This document shows positions 1 through 9,964 of a DNA stretch of 64,000 bases, in pieces. The notes beneath the pieces are model-generated. The model saw nothing but the letters and a program-made list of their open reading frames with translations. It did not search any database and had not been told where the DNA came from. Origin of the DNA: Entoloma clypeatum (taxonomy: Eukaryota > Basidiomycota > Agaricomycetes > Agaricales > Entolomataceae); contig OY751485.1 of NCBI GenBank assembly GCA_963565915.1, positions 3,658,001 through 3,722,000 of the forward strand. The letters are read 5' to 3'. The translations under genes and the position numbers were made by a program. How positions within the stretch are numbered: the first letter of the stretch is position 1; each line of letters opens with the position of its first letter.

Positions 1-522
1 ACCTGATGTACAGTTTGGTGGCTTTCCACCACTCGTCAAAGGTGTATCTGTCCTTGAACATCCCAGGATCCTTGATGATCTTGGATGTATCCATTGTTTG
101 TACAGCTGGAGCTTCTGCCATGTTTAGAGTCTGCGGAGGAGAAGAGGAGTCGGATTGTTGGGATGAAGATGGGGTTCGGGATACAGGTAAGGATTGAAAA
201 TGAGTCCCTGTTCTAGGCGTCTGTTCGGTATCTGACTGCGCGGAGTCAAAAGTAAATTCGTCAGGGGACTCGTCGGCGGAATCGGTGGCAAAACGTTCAG
301 AGTATTTCCTCTGTAAATCTCTAAGGAATCTCTGTTCCTGCACGTCTGTTGGTCTCGAGAAGGGGTCAAGTCTCTCGTTTCGTGCCCAGCGGTTGTACTC
401 GGTCTGTTGTTCTTCGGTGGTGAAGTGGGCGTAGATCTGCTGCTTCGAGTAAGACGTGATGATGTGGCTCTGGGACGTCTCGATGTGAGCGTCCTAATCA
501 ATCTTCTGATAACGGTTGTCTG
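1..522 (-). pseudogene. Gypsy-2b gag, internal fragment
   Basis: This stretch is the minus-strand gag of a Ty3/Gypsy element that runs off the left edge. It matches the gag of the second copy at about 41158-41678 almost base for base. Gag is the structural protein that packages element RNA in virus-like particles. The piece ends at 522 where Copia-A begins. The direct repeat GTCTG (518-522 and 6310-6314) shows that the rest of this gag resumes at 6315. The reading frame includes a conserved stretch with a WWKAT motif, as in the 41000-41500 copy. Protease, reverse transcriptase and the other LTR lie outside the window. I am sure of the identity by comparison with the second copy, less so of its coding state. 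Confidence 0.85.
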
Positions 523-834
523 TGTTGAAACTTTTCCCATCACGTAGATTAGATTAGATTAGATTACATCACGTGACCTTTACATATCTTCATTACATAC
601 TTGTTTGGTTGGTACAAACAGTAGTACGGTATATAAGACCAGGAAACTGTCAATATCAACAAGTTGTCTCTTGACTCTTAACCAGCTCCATCGCTCTCAC
701 CAGCCTCAACCGCTCTCACCAGCCTTACCCCCCTCCAAAACCATGTAAGTGACTATAGCGGTATCGTAGAGTACTTCCACTGTAGCCGTGTTGCTTAGTA
801 CACCTGTGGCTAGCGCCCAGGTGGAACTTCAACA
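523..834 (+). repeat. Copia-A 5' LTR with promoter
   Basis: The LTR runs from TGTTGAAAC to CTTCAACA. Its U3 carries an AGATT tandem run, the E-box palindrome CACGTG at 570-575 and a TATA box (TATATAAG) at 630-637, so transcription probably starts near 660. The leader repeats GCTCTCACCAGCC twice. At 743-748 it contains ATGTAA, a start codon followed at once by a stop, overlapping a GTAAGT splice-donor consensus at 745-750. These features recur in Copia-B, -C and -D. Confidence 0.9.
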
Positions 835-849
835 GGTTATGGGCCCCGG
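835..849 (+). promoter_or_regulatory. Copia-A primer-binding site (half-tRNA type)
   Basis: The sequence GGTTATGGGCCCCGG starts directly after the 5' LTR. As recalled, the Drosophila copia primer site also begins GGTTATGGGCCC and pairs with the anticodon-loop region of initiator tRNA-Met (complement GGGCCCATAACC, which contains the CAU anticodon), not with the tRNA 3' end. The same site follows the 5' LTR in Copia-B, -C and -D. Confidence 0.75.
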
Positions 850-1195
850 ATAGCAGAGGGACCTGGGAAACGCTGGCAACAGCGAGTACCTGCCCACTCT
901 ACCCTGGTTGGCAAGGAACCGATCGAAAGATCTAGGTTCTGAGTCTTACTTCTTCACATATGAACCTGGGAACGTCATTACGACAAGTACCTGTCATGAT
1001 TCGTCCCTAAGGGGATTGACATAGTACACTCCATGTGGAAACGTTGATCGCACCTTATACGTTTCTGACATATAAAGGGTTTTCCTATAACCGCTATTCC
1101 TCAAGGGAATATGTCACAAGGAATCATTCAATTGCTTTCTCGAATCATATTCATAACACATCACTGATTGAGAACCCTTTTTAGATTCATTCACA

Positions 1196-4100
1196 ATGTC
1201 TACCTCTCGCTCCGCCATGGACACCATCACCGCCTTTGACGGCATCGACTACCAAAGCTGGGCTGAGAAAATGAAGTCCTACCTCCTCCATCAAGGAGTC
1301 TGGCGCATCGTCTCCGGCGACATCACTCGTCCTGTGATCGCCGACTTCACCACTACGGTCTCCACTCCCGGTCCCACCGCCGCTGCTCCCCCCGTACTGA
1401 CTACCACGGTCGACCAGCCCGGCTTCCGTAAGGAGGAAAAAGCCTGGATCAGGGACGATGACGTGGCTCTCGGTGCGATACGCCTGAAAGTCTCTGAGGC
1501 GATCAGACGCCACATCAAGGATAGCACCTCGGCACTTGACGCATGGAGCGAGCTAAAAGATAACTACTCCAAGGTATCCCCGGCCGTCATCTTCGGCGAC
1601 TTCAAGGCCGCCGCCACCTACAAGCTCTCTGGGCGCGACCCCGTGCCTGAGATTGAACGCCTGGGGTCTCTTTTCGCCCGGCTCGCCGATTCAAAGTTTG
1701 TCGTTCCCGATCTGATGCAGGCAATGATCCTGGCCAATGCAATTCCCGACGCCTGGTCGTCACTCTCCACCGCCCTTTTCCAGGTCTATGACGCCGACGA
1801 TTTCACCTACAAGGCCGTCGCCGATAGCATCATCTCGGAATACAGGCGCAAGTATTCGGTCGGGTCTACTCGTACGTCCAATGAGCAGGCCCGGAAAATC
1901 TCCGGGACAAAGCGCAAGGGGCAGGACCCCAAATGGGAAAGGCAGCAAAAGCCGAGTACCTCGCAGAACGATGCTGACGAGCAGCCTAACTCGGCCGACC
2001 CAAGTACCGCTTCTGAGAAGAAGAAGGGAAAGGGACGCTGGCGCAATCAAAAGAAAAGCGCCAACACTGCGGACAACGCGTCCGAACATGTGGAGGAAAC
2101 GGTCGAGTTTGTTGCTCCCGCCATCCACTTCCCTCCTCTTCCGCCGCCATCCTTCACCACTGTCACTGGTCGCGGGAAAACGACAAGTACCGCACAGCCC
2201 GATTCCGCAAGGATGCAGTCGCTCCTTCAGCGAATGAACCCCCCTCCGTCACAGTACACCGGGCTTCCTTCTGGAAAACCGTCCGTGTGGAAAAAGAACG
2301 ACCATGTCCGCAAACTCGCACGCGGTATTGGTGCTCGCCCCTCAGGATCGAATCTTCGTATCCTAGACACCATCATTCCTGACATCGACGAAAGGCCGGC
2401 TAAACAGCGTCGCGTAGCCCCGTCGATAGAAGAATCACTGAAAATGATGGACATAGATCATCAAAGCGAGCGGATGGGGCCGGAACAATTCGAAGATGGG
2501 CTGATCGAACTTGACGGTTCGTCACATTCTTCTCTCAAACTTGACCAAATGGGAAATGCTAATAATCACGCACAGACGTTTGAATATATATTAGCTAGTA
2601 CCGATGCAGGTAGTATAGATCTCTTTAGCGATGATCTGTACAAAAAATATACCAAACATTTTGCGTCCTGCACACACTGCAAAGAGAAAGAACGCGCTCA
2701 GTGGATCTTAGATTCCGGCGCATCATTACACTTTACCCATGAGTTCAAAGACTTCGCGTATTACAGGCCTCTCAAGGCTAAGCGATTTGTCCAAACAGCT
2801 GCAAAGGGAAAGAAACTGGAAATTCTCGGAGTTGGGGCCGTTCCAGTACGGCATACCCTGAATGGGGAAACTAAAACCCATCTCCTACGACCGGTATTTT
2901 ATATTCTGGATATGGACACACGTCTATTGTCCCTAGGCGTCTTCCTTAACCATGGTTACAAAGTTGATGGAATGCGCGGAGAAATTAATATCTCTAAAGG
3001 GCTGAACAAAATACAGTTTTCGCCTCATTTCATCGGACAAACCATTTACTGGTTAGACACTGAAATACGCTATGACCAAATCCACGCGATCTCTAGCGAA
3101 ATCACTGTTGAAACCTGGCATAAACGTCTTGGCCACCCAAATGACCAGGCGCTTAATAAAATTCCCACTAGTACCAAAGGAGTACCCAGGACGTTAGTAC
3201 GTGAGAAATCACAGGAAAGCTGCACGGGGTGCCTCAAAGGGAAAATGCCGAATCAATCTTATCCTAACTCGATGACAAGGGCTGTCAGACCCTTTGATTT
3301 GATCCATTCGGATTTGAAGCAGATATCCACGGCATCGTACCATAAGTACAAATATTTCCTTACCTTTTTGGACGATTTTTCATCCCATGTCTGGGTCGTC
3401 TTGCTTAGGAAGAAGTCAAGCGCCATCACGGCGCTGAAACAATTCCTTGCGATGATCCAGAATCAATTTTCCGCTACCCCTAAAAAGTGGCGGGTTGATG
3501 GAGGTGGAGAATTTAACGAATACAAGGATGTACTTGCCGATCATGGAATTCTGATCGATGTCACGCTCCCATATCAGCACCAGCAGAATGGTAGAGCAGA
3601 AAGGATCAATCGAACACTATGGGAAAAATCTCAGGCATTGCGCTTCGATGCATGCTTACCGCCCATGTGGTGGGAATTCTGTTTGGAACACGCAGCATTT
3701 CTCTACAACAGAACCCCCATGCAGCGTCTTGAATGGAAAACCCCTCACTTCAGGGTAACCAATGAGATCCCCGACATGTCTAGCGTCAGAGTCTTCGGAT
3801 GCCAAGCATACGTATATATCCCAAAAGAAAAACGCAGAAACTCCCTGGAGTCAAGATCTCGATTGATGATTTATCTCGGATCAAAACCAGGGGTCAAAGG
3901 ATACCGCTTCATGGATCCTGAGACCAACACGATTTTCATGGGTGGGAAAGCTATCTTTGATGAAAGCAAGTACCCTAGATGCCACATCGACCCTTTGCCA
4001 GAAAACCATCCAGAAATGGAAAACCCAGAGCCGGCTGATGAGTTTGAGGATCTCATCCCTGGCAGCAACGACGACGAAAGTCACAACGAAACACCTCATG

Positions 4101-5923
4101 ACCCACTTCCCATTGAACAGGATCAACCTGAATCAGACAACGATTTGCCTGCCAGTGAGCCTGATGACGAACCGCGAGTACCCACTCCGGAACCCGAGCA
4201 AGTACCAGATCGACCGATCAGGGAACGACGAGTTCGAAAGATGCCAGGAAGCATCTATGGGGAAGACACTCCAGCGTCTGATCTTGAAAAATTAGATCGA
4301 AGACGGAGACTGGGCGGTCAAACGGCATGGATGAATGACCTCCTGATGGAGGCAATATCAGTCCAAGTTGGCATTGTCGACATGTCCCATAAAGACATAT
4401 ACCCTCTTCCAAATAAAGAAGACTGGTATGCGGCTGAACGTAAAGAGCTAGACATGCTCAAACGCCGCGGGGTGATCACGGAGTTAGTACCCCTGCCTGC
4501 AGGGAGGAAAGCTCTAAGGAACAAATGGGTTTACAACGAAAAGTCCGACGGGCGTCTGAAAGCGCGCCTCGTCGCAAAAGGCTTCTCACAGGTAGAAGGG
4601 ATCGACTTTGATCAGATCTTCTCACCAGTCGTAAGATATGAAACCGTCCGGCTAATACTGGCATTGACAGCCCTTGAAGGGTGGTTCATGACTCTATTGG
4701 ACGTCTCATCAGCCTTCCTCTATGGAACGCTCCGTGAAGTCATCTATATGCGACAGCCTGAGGGCTACATAGTAAAAGGGAAAGAACACCTCGTGTACCA
4801 ACTATTCAAAGCTCTATATGGACTTAAGCAGGCCGCATTAGCCTGGTGGAGGGAACTTGATTCCTCCATGAAAAAGCTCGGCTTTGTCCGGCTTCACTCC
4901 GATGCGGGAGTATTCATTCACAAAAGTACCAACGGGGAAATTGTAATTGCCGTCATCTATGTCGACGACTCTGCTTTTCTCGGCACAAACCGGGAATATA
5001 CGCTAGAAAAGAAGAAGGCCTTCATGACAACATGGGAATGTAGGGACCTAGGTCACCTAGTGCCCGATGGGGAACCAAAGGAATTTCTCTCAATCCAAAT
5101 AAGGCAACGTGGGAAGAGGATCTTCATTGATCAAGTACCTTACCTTGAAAAAATTCTGGCACGCATGGGGATGAGCGAATCTAATGCCACCCATACCCCA
5201 CTCCCTACGGGCTACAAACCCATGGCGTCCGAAGATGAACCCAATGCGGAACTCCGATCTAAGTACCAATCCGTCATCGGATCACTCCTATATCTGATGA
5301 TTGGAACGAGGCCTGACATCTGCTTTGCTGTAATCAAAATGTCCCAATTTTCCGCAAATCCCACCAAACGCCATTTAGAGGTGGCTAGGGATATTTGCAG
5401 ATATTTGAAGGCAACAAAAAATTACGCGATCATGTATGATGGGGACTCAGGAAAAGGGATCTATGCATTCACAGACTCCGACTGGGCGTCAGATGAAAAC
5501 ACGAGAAGGTCTACCACCGGCTTCTTCATATCACTGGCGTCTGGAGCGATAACATGGGTATCATCGGCGCAAAAGACCATCGCCCTCTCTTCTACAGAAG
5601 CAGAGTATATGGCGCTATCAGATTGCAGTCGCGCAGCAACATGGCTGAGAAGCATGCTTGCCGAACTTGGAATGCAGATCGGGTCAGTACCGATCTACGG
5701 AGATAACAACGGCTCCGTCTTTATCGCATCCAACCCTGTAACTGAGAAGCGATCCAAGCACATTGACGTGCGATTCCACTTCGTCAGAGAAAAAGTCTCC
5801 GAAGGAATTATTACGGTCGAATTCATCGAAGGAGTGAATAACCCTGCAGACCTTTTGACTAAGAATCTGGGGAAAATCCTCTTTTCCAAGTTTATCCCGT
5901 ACTTCGGACTGATAAAAAACTAG
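1196..5923 (+). CDS. Copia-A Gag-Pol polyprotein, 1575 aa, intact
   Basis: One open frame encodes all retrotransposon proteins. Gag (about 1-450) starts with a typical Copia gag helix region containing YQSWAEKMKSYL; I see no CCHC zinc knuckle, only lysine/arginine-rich stretches. The protease motif DSGAS is near residue 505. Integrase follows: a pre-integrase HHCC zinc region (WHKRLGHP then CTGCLKGK), and catalytic residues in HSDLKQ (about 705), VDGGGEF (about 766) and NGRAERINRT (about 801). Reverse transcriptase has LLDVSSAFLYG (about 1167) and YVDD (about 1255). RNase H has TDSDWAS (about 1426), STEAEYMA (about 1465) and GDNNGS (about 1502). The order PR-IN-RT-RH defines Ty1/Copia. The start ATG lies 12 nt after a possible splice acceptor (TTTTTAG, 1180-1184). 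No frameshift site is needed, because Gag and Pol share one frame. Confidence 0.95.
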   Translation: MSTSRSAMDTITAFDGIDYQSWAEKMKSYLLHQGVWRIVSGDITRPVIADFTTTVSTPGPTAAAPPVLTTTVDQPGFRKEEKAWIRDDDVALGAIRLKVSEAIRRHIKDSTSALDAWSELKDNYSKVSPAVIFGDFKAAATYKLSGRDPVPEIERLGSLFARLADSKFVVPDLMQAMILANAIPDAWSSLSTALFQVYDADDFTYKAVADSIISEYRRKYSVGSTRTSNEQARKISGTKRKGQDPKWERQQKPSTSQNDADEQPNSADPSTASEKKKGKGRWRNQKKSANTADNASEHVEETVEFVAPAIHFPPLPPPSFTTVTGRGKTTSTAQPDSARMQSLLQRMNPPPSQYTGLPSGKPSVWKKNDHVRKLARGIGARPSGSNLRILDTIIPDIDERPAKQRRVAPSIEESLKMMDIDHQSERMGPEQFEDGLIELDGSSHSSLKLDQMGNANNHAQTFEYILASTDAGSIDLFSDDLYKKYTKHFASCTHCKEKERAQWILDSGASLHFTHEFKDFAYYRPLKAKRFVQTAAKGKKLEILGVGAVPVRHTLNGETKTHLLRPVFYILDMDTRLLSLGVFLNHGYKVDGMRGEINISKGLNKIQFSPHFIGQTIYWLDTEIRYDQIHAISSEITVETWHKRLGHPNDQALNKIPTSTKGVPRTLVREKSQESCTGCLKGKMPNQSYPNSMTRAVRPFDLIHSDLKQISTASYHKYKYFLTFLDDFSSHVWVVLLRKKSSAITALKQFLAMIQNQFSATPKKWRVDGGGEFNEYKDVLADHGILIDVTLPYQHQQNGRAERINRTLWEKSQALRFDACLPPMWWEFCLEHAAFLYNRTPMQRLEWKTPHFRVTNEIPDMSSVRVFGCQAYVYIPKEKRRNSLESRSRLMIYLGSKPGVKGYRFMDPETNTIFMGGKAIFDESKYPRCHIDPLPENHPEMENPEPADEFEDLIPGSNDDESHNETPHDPLPIEQDQPESDNDLPASEPDDEPRVPTPEPEQVPDRPIRERRVRKMPGSIYGEDTPASDLEKLDRRRRLGGQTAWMNDLLMEAISVQVGIVDMSHKDIYPLPNKEDWYAAERKELDMLKRRGVITELVPLPAGRKALRNKWVYNEKSDGRLKARLVAKGFSQVEGIDFDQIFSPVVRYETVRLILALTALEGWFMTLLDVSSAFLYGTLREVIYMRQPEGYIVKGKEHLVYQLFKALYGLKQAALAWWRELDSSMKKLGFVRLHSDAGVFIHKSTNGEIVIAVIYVDDSAFLGTNREYTLEKKKAFMTTWECRDLGHLVPDGEPKEFLSIQIRQRGKRIFIDQVPYLEKILARMGMSESNATHTPLPTGYKPMASEDEPNAELRSKYQSVIGSLLYLMIGTRPDICFAVIKMSQFSANPTKRHLEVARDICRYLKATKNYAIMYDGDSGKGIYAFTDSDWASDENTRRSTTGFFISLASGAITWVSSAQKTIALSSTEAEYMALSDCSRAATWLRSMLAELGMQIGSVPIYGDNNGSVFIASNPVTEKRSKHIDVRFHFVREKVSEGIITVEFIEGVNNPADLLTKNLGKILFSKFIPYFGLIKN

Positions 5924-5987
5924 GCGAAACAAAAGTACCTATATATATGTGGGAAAAAGTAAGATGTATTTAGAAGTATGTACTAAA

Positions 5988-5997
5988 TATGGGGGGG
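5988..5997 (+). promoter_or_regulatory. Copia-A polypurine tract
   Basis: ATATGGGGGGG directly precedes the 3' LTR and should serve as the plus-strand DNA primer during reverse transcription. The same tract precedes the 3' LTRs of Copia-B (43527), Copia-C (complement, ending at 24794) and Copia-D (52897). Confidence 0.8.
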
Positions 5998-6309
5998 TGT
6001 TGAAACTTTTCCCATCACGTAGATTAGATTAGATTAGATTACATCACGTGACCTTTACATATCTTCATTACATACTTGTTTGGTTGGTACAAACAGTAGT
6101 ACGGTATATAAGACCAGGAAACTGTCAATATCAACAAGTTGTCTCTTGACTCTTAACCAGCTCCATCGCTCTCACCAGCCTCAACCGCTCTCACCAGCCT
6201 TACCCCCCTCCAAAACCATGTAAGTGACTATAGCGGTATCGTAGAGTACTTCCACTGTAGCCGTGTTGCTTAGTACACCTGTGGCTAGCGCCCAGGTGGA
6301 ACTTCAACA
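5998..6309 (+). repeat. Copia-A 3' LTR
   Basis: This 312-bp LTR is identical by eye to the 5' LTR at 523-834, including CACGTG and the TATA box. It is followed by the target duplication GTCTG at 6310-6314, where the interrupted Gypsy-2b gag resumes. Confidence 0.95.
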
Positions 6310-6704
6310 GTCTGGACACCGATAAACTCTCTGATCTCTGTGATCCGACCTGTCTGAGGTCCTTCTTGAACGCGAAAGCTTTCGAGTTCGTTCTGTCGGG
6401 CATTGTAACACGCGATCTGGTGTTGCCGAGCAAGATGGATGCTCTCTGCTATCTCGCCGTGGGGGCGATGCTCGTCGTTGTCTAGTTCTTCGTCAAGCAC
6501 CTGCTGTAGGATGCGACGGATCTCCGATTCGATGTACTGCTGGATGAGTGTAAAATCGATACTGTCTCAAGGACTTAGCTCCTCCTGTCGGGCTTCTGGC
6601 ATGCTGAATGGGTTACTGGTGAAGTCTTCAAAGAAGCGCGACGTCTTGACTCGTCTGGTAGTTGCTCTCTTCGCTCTGGGCGAACCTAACGAGATTTAGC
6701 AACT
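6310..6704 (-). pseudogene. Gypsy-2b gag, N-terminal part
   Basis: This is the continuation of the gag interrupted by Copia-A. It matches 41679-42069 of Gypsy-2, including the segment that encodes an acidic helical region (about EEL..DSIDFTLIQQYIES). No ATG is visible between the predicted RNA start in the LTR and the open gag frame in either copy, so the translation start is unclear. At 6692-6702 lies the self-primer site AGATTTAGCAA, 2 nt from the LTR. Confidence 0.8.
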
Positions 6705-7059
6705 TGTTATGCTTGACAAACCGTTCCAAGGTTCAGGCAGAGTATGCAGGAAGTGGAAAGGCGAAGAGCAAAGTGATTGCTAAATCTAAGGAATGTAGCT
6801 ATGGTACATGGGGTTTATATAGTACTGGCTACGAGCGGTAGCGAGTGAGTCAGTAGCTGCGGAAGGCAGTGCAGATGAGTCAGTAACTGCGGACTGAGTA
6901 ATCCCTACTGCGGAGTGCGAGTCAGCGCAGGAGCGAAGTATACTAAAGGAGAATGGTAGAGTAAAGGTAAATGAGTAAGCGGTCCGATGAGTCAAAGAAA
7001 TAATGAAGGTACGATGGAAGGGAAAAGTGCGTAACATACAAACCGGTAAGTCCATAACA
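6705..7059 (-). repeat. Gypsy-2b 5' LTR (minus orientation)
   Basis: The 355-bp repeat runs from TGTTATGC (low end) to CATAACA (high end). It is a diverged version of the 402-bp Gypsy-2 LTRs at 35372 and 42070. It keeps the TATA region (GTTTATATAG in plus orientation), the TTGCTAAATCT segment that pairs with the self-primer site, and three TGAGTCA motifs. Its partner LTR lies left of the window. Confidence 0.8.
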
Positions 7060-7101
7060 AACCATTGAGCGCCTGGCCAGTCCACTATTCAGACTCATGT
7101 T

Positions 7102-8703
7102 TTGGACTCATCCACTTTCTATTCCTTGAAGATAATCGTCAACAACGTCTTCGAGTGCGCTTCAGTTTCGAAGCACCTCCAGCTCCCTGTAGTACAACAA
7201 TATATGATGTGGATTCTGCATCTCATGCAATGGTTGGAATTTGTTTCGAGCACATTGTACAAATTACAGTGTTGTATGTGTGGAGTTCAGAGGCTCCTTC
7301 TCAAGTTTATAGCATGTCTTGACTACCAGGAAATATTTAGACCTATCATGCTGGGGATAGAGCCACCAGCAAAGCACGTAGCTCCTCGAATGGGGGCTTT
7401 TACTTCAGATCCTACACTGTGTCACACATTGCATCGGGCTGGCCTGCCAGTTTACTTCATTTGCCCATACCAATTACTTCAAATTATCCACATTCAGACA
7501 TGCATCAAACTCAAGCTACTGGACAGAATCACAGAGCTTGAGAAAGCACCAATTTCTGAGACTATCTATGTTGGCTCTGTGAGCTGCAAGGATTGCAATG
7601 GTGCTATTTGGAGCAACATATTCAGCCATCTCCAATATTCTAGTCCATTTGTGGCTGCTCAAATGGAATTAACATCATTACTCCCCCCCCCCCCCCCCCC
7701 ACTTGAGAAGAAAGATGCTCGAACAGGGTATTCACCTTGTATGTCTTCCATGGTTTTTAGTCTCTGCTGTCATCTGATGCACTTTCATGATCAGATCACA
7801 ACCTGAAACCAGCTAAGAAGAGCAACATTCAGAACCTCCAAGATAGAGACAAATTCAAAGACCCATTGGATCCCATGTACCCCTTTCCCATTTTTTGTTG
7901 GCAAAACGCAGTGCGCTGCATCAACCATAATGTCTCATTACGTGTCGATGGAACTGCTTCAGATCCGGCATTTGGCTACCTGTTTCTGGAACCTGCATCA
8001 TTTGTTGCCCTCTCTAATGTTGACCGCCAAAAGAGTGTCTTGCACAGTTGGTTGAAATATCGCAGTGTGCTGATATATCGTCTCAGTGATGCTCACATGT
8101 CACTTGTCAATGCCAAACCATGCTTGGCATGCACTTCTGGGCCTTGAATATAACAGTGTGAGGCCTGTCCAAACTGGGAGTTCCAAGAGGCCTACCAAAT
8201 CAGCGACATTGCATGAAATGATGCAAGACTTCCTTCAGGACTGCCTAGCTGTGGAGAGGGTAGAAGTCTCTGAATCTGTGACACCCCCAGCAAAGCGGAA
8301 TGACAAAGAGTTCAACAAGCTGGAACAGCAGGACTTTGAGAAAATTCCATGGGAACTGGCAGAACTGAACTTTTGATTTGAGCTCCTCACAATCCAAGAG
8401 TGTGTGTCATCAGATCTCAGTGACCAGCAGATGGTCGCCACATGCTTTCCTGGGTGTTTGTCTGGTGCCCCTTTATTTGTCGCAAATTTGGAATATGCTG
8501 ACCAAGGGCCTGGCAGTCTAAATTGGGAACAGCACTCAATTTCTGTTCACACCTTGAAGCATTTGATGATGACGTGGCGAGGGCAGAAGCCAGACATTGT
8601 GATGCTCAAAGGGCTCCAATGGACAAAAATGGAGATGGACAAATTGGAGAACTGTCACGTAGCGTGTTTCTCAATGTCGGAAAATGTCGGATGCATCGGA
8701 TGA
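7102..8703 (+). pseudogene. Decayed hypothetical gene, agaricomycete repeat-type family
   Basis: Several open pieces in different frames read as one protein: 7102-7806 (with MGAFTSDPTLC and a RAGLPVYFI stretch), about 7812-8147 (KFKDPLDP, WQNAVR, HSWLKYRSVLIYRLS), 8110-8376 (LLGLEYN) and 8404-8703. From memory, this pattern (GAF..D...RAGIPV..., then a conserved SWL(K/R)YR..WIYR-like block) occurs in a family of long hypothetical proteins repeated in agaricomycete genomes; I cannot name a domain or a function. Frameshifts near 7805 and 8140 break the frame. A run of about 18 cytosines at 7683-7700 encodes a polyproline stretch and could itself be a slippage site. I see no intact start or stop arrangement, so I call it a pseudogene. 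Confidence 0.5.
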
Positions 8704-9300
8704 GTCAGAGCGGAGTAGTGGAAGAGCAGATGTGACAAGTCCGACATCTTGCAGAAAGGACCTGGCTTCAACTTATGTGTTGCGTCCCATTCTTTGACGT
8801 GGTCCTAGCTTTTGGATTGGCAGATGTTGGAGGTTGAGAGGAGCAGATGTGCAGAGATGTAGACATGAGAATGAGGATGAGGACGAAAGGTAATGGCAGC
8901 ATATAGTGACGTATAATATTCAAACTGAGGAACTACGACAGAATTCATACTACTTGTAGTAAACCAGAAGTGGGTCAGTAACTACTATAGGTAAGGTGTG
9001 GATATCAGAGTTACTCATCGGAGCAATCGGAGTACGGAGAGGAGCAAATGCGAAATCAACATCAAGATGTCTACTTGTCAGCATAATCAGAATGTTAACT
9101 AGTAGAGATGTCAATAAGTACTATTATGAAAATCATTGGATGTTGGATCGGATAAAATGTCAGAGTCATCGGATGTGTTGAATGTATGAATTGCATGGTT
9201 ATGAAAGTATTTTCCCCTTAGGGCTGAACCCTTGAGGCTGATAGGATATGCCATATAATCATGTTTTGAATGCTTGCCAGAAAATGTAATCATCCGATAG
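8680..9300 (-). repeat. Decayed Gypsy-1-type LTR with internal tail
   Basis: The segment resembles the Gypsy-1 3' LTR at 22517-22999. A block reading AAGGACCTGGCTTCAACTT is followed by TGTGTTGCGTCCC, and later by ATATTCAAACTGAGG, the region that would form the RNA 5' end. From about 9204 the sequence TTTTCCCCTTAGGGCTGAAC matches the polypurine-tract region beside the intact LTR. It is therefore an old 3' LTR plus a little internal sequence. No intact termini or duplication were found. Confidence 0.6.
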
Positions 9301-9956
9301 TGCAAGTCACTCTATACTTGGCTGCATAAGGGCCAAGGATCAGAGGAGGTCAGAGGTGCGGAGGTCCGAGGAAATGTGGATAGAGAAGGATGTGCCAGCA
9401 GGATAGAGAGGTGATCCATATCTTGTGTCCAATCATTGCAAAAGTAAACAATGACAGAAAAAGCGGAGTTGATCGGAGCAGTTGGAGGAGCGGATATTGG
9501 ATCGGAGGTGGTGGACATGGCTTGGTTGTGGGTTGGTCAATGTAGCAAGTGCAAGCAAGCAAATGTTATAGTGGTACATCACAAGAATATAATTACTGCA
9601 TACTATGCCCAGACCTTCTACAATCACTTCCACCATCCTCCGATCGTCCCTCAATGCCTATTCCATGTGACTTGCTCCGTCAGCTTGATCCTCCCTCCTG
9701 ATTCCATTGTTTTGATGAACCCGAGACCGAACACCTTCTACAATCTTTCTTACATGGCAAAACTGGATTGATACTTATCTCATCCTTGTCATTTTTATTG
9801 ATTCCCATACATCATGACTTCTATGCTGTTTCCCATCACAATATATTGTTCTTTGGTTGTTATGCCCCATGTCTGAGTTTTTGCCAAGGCAACCCATAAC
9901 CTATCATACCATGGTACGTTCCCTACTCAGTCTTTTATTTCTGCCTCCTAGTTATG
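9301..9956. other. Stretch without a recognised feature
   Basis: This non-coding stretch lies between the old Gypsy LTR and the hAT MITE. It contains a few GGAGG/TCGGAG-like words reminiscent of Gypsy-1, but no open frame, repeat boundary or RNA gene I can support. The words could come from further decayed Gypsy-1 sequence. Confidence 0.5.
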
Positions 9957-9964
9957 GGAGTTCG

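Larger units (their letters stand above)
523..6309 (+). mobile_element. Copia-A: complete Ty1/Copia LTR retrotransposon
   Basis: This is a complete element of 5787 bp. Its two 312-bp LTRs (523-834 and 5998-6309) begin TGTTGAAAC, end CTTCAACA and look identical by eye. The 5-bp duplication GTCTG flanks it at 518-522 and 6310-6314, inside the gag of Gypsy-2b. It has a primer-binding site just after the 5' LTR, one uninterrupted gag-pol frame and a G-rich polypurine tract before the 3' LTR. Identical LTRs and an open frame point to a recent insertion. It is the only one of the four Copia copies here without a nonsense codon in pol. Confidence 0.97.
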
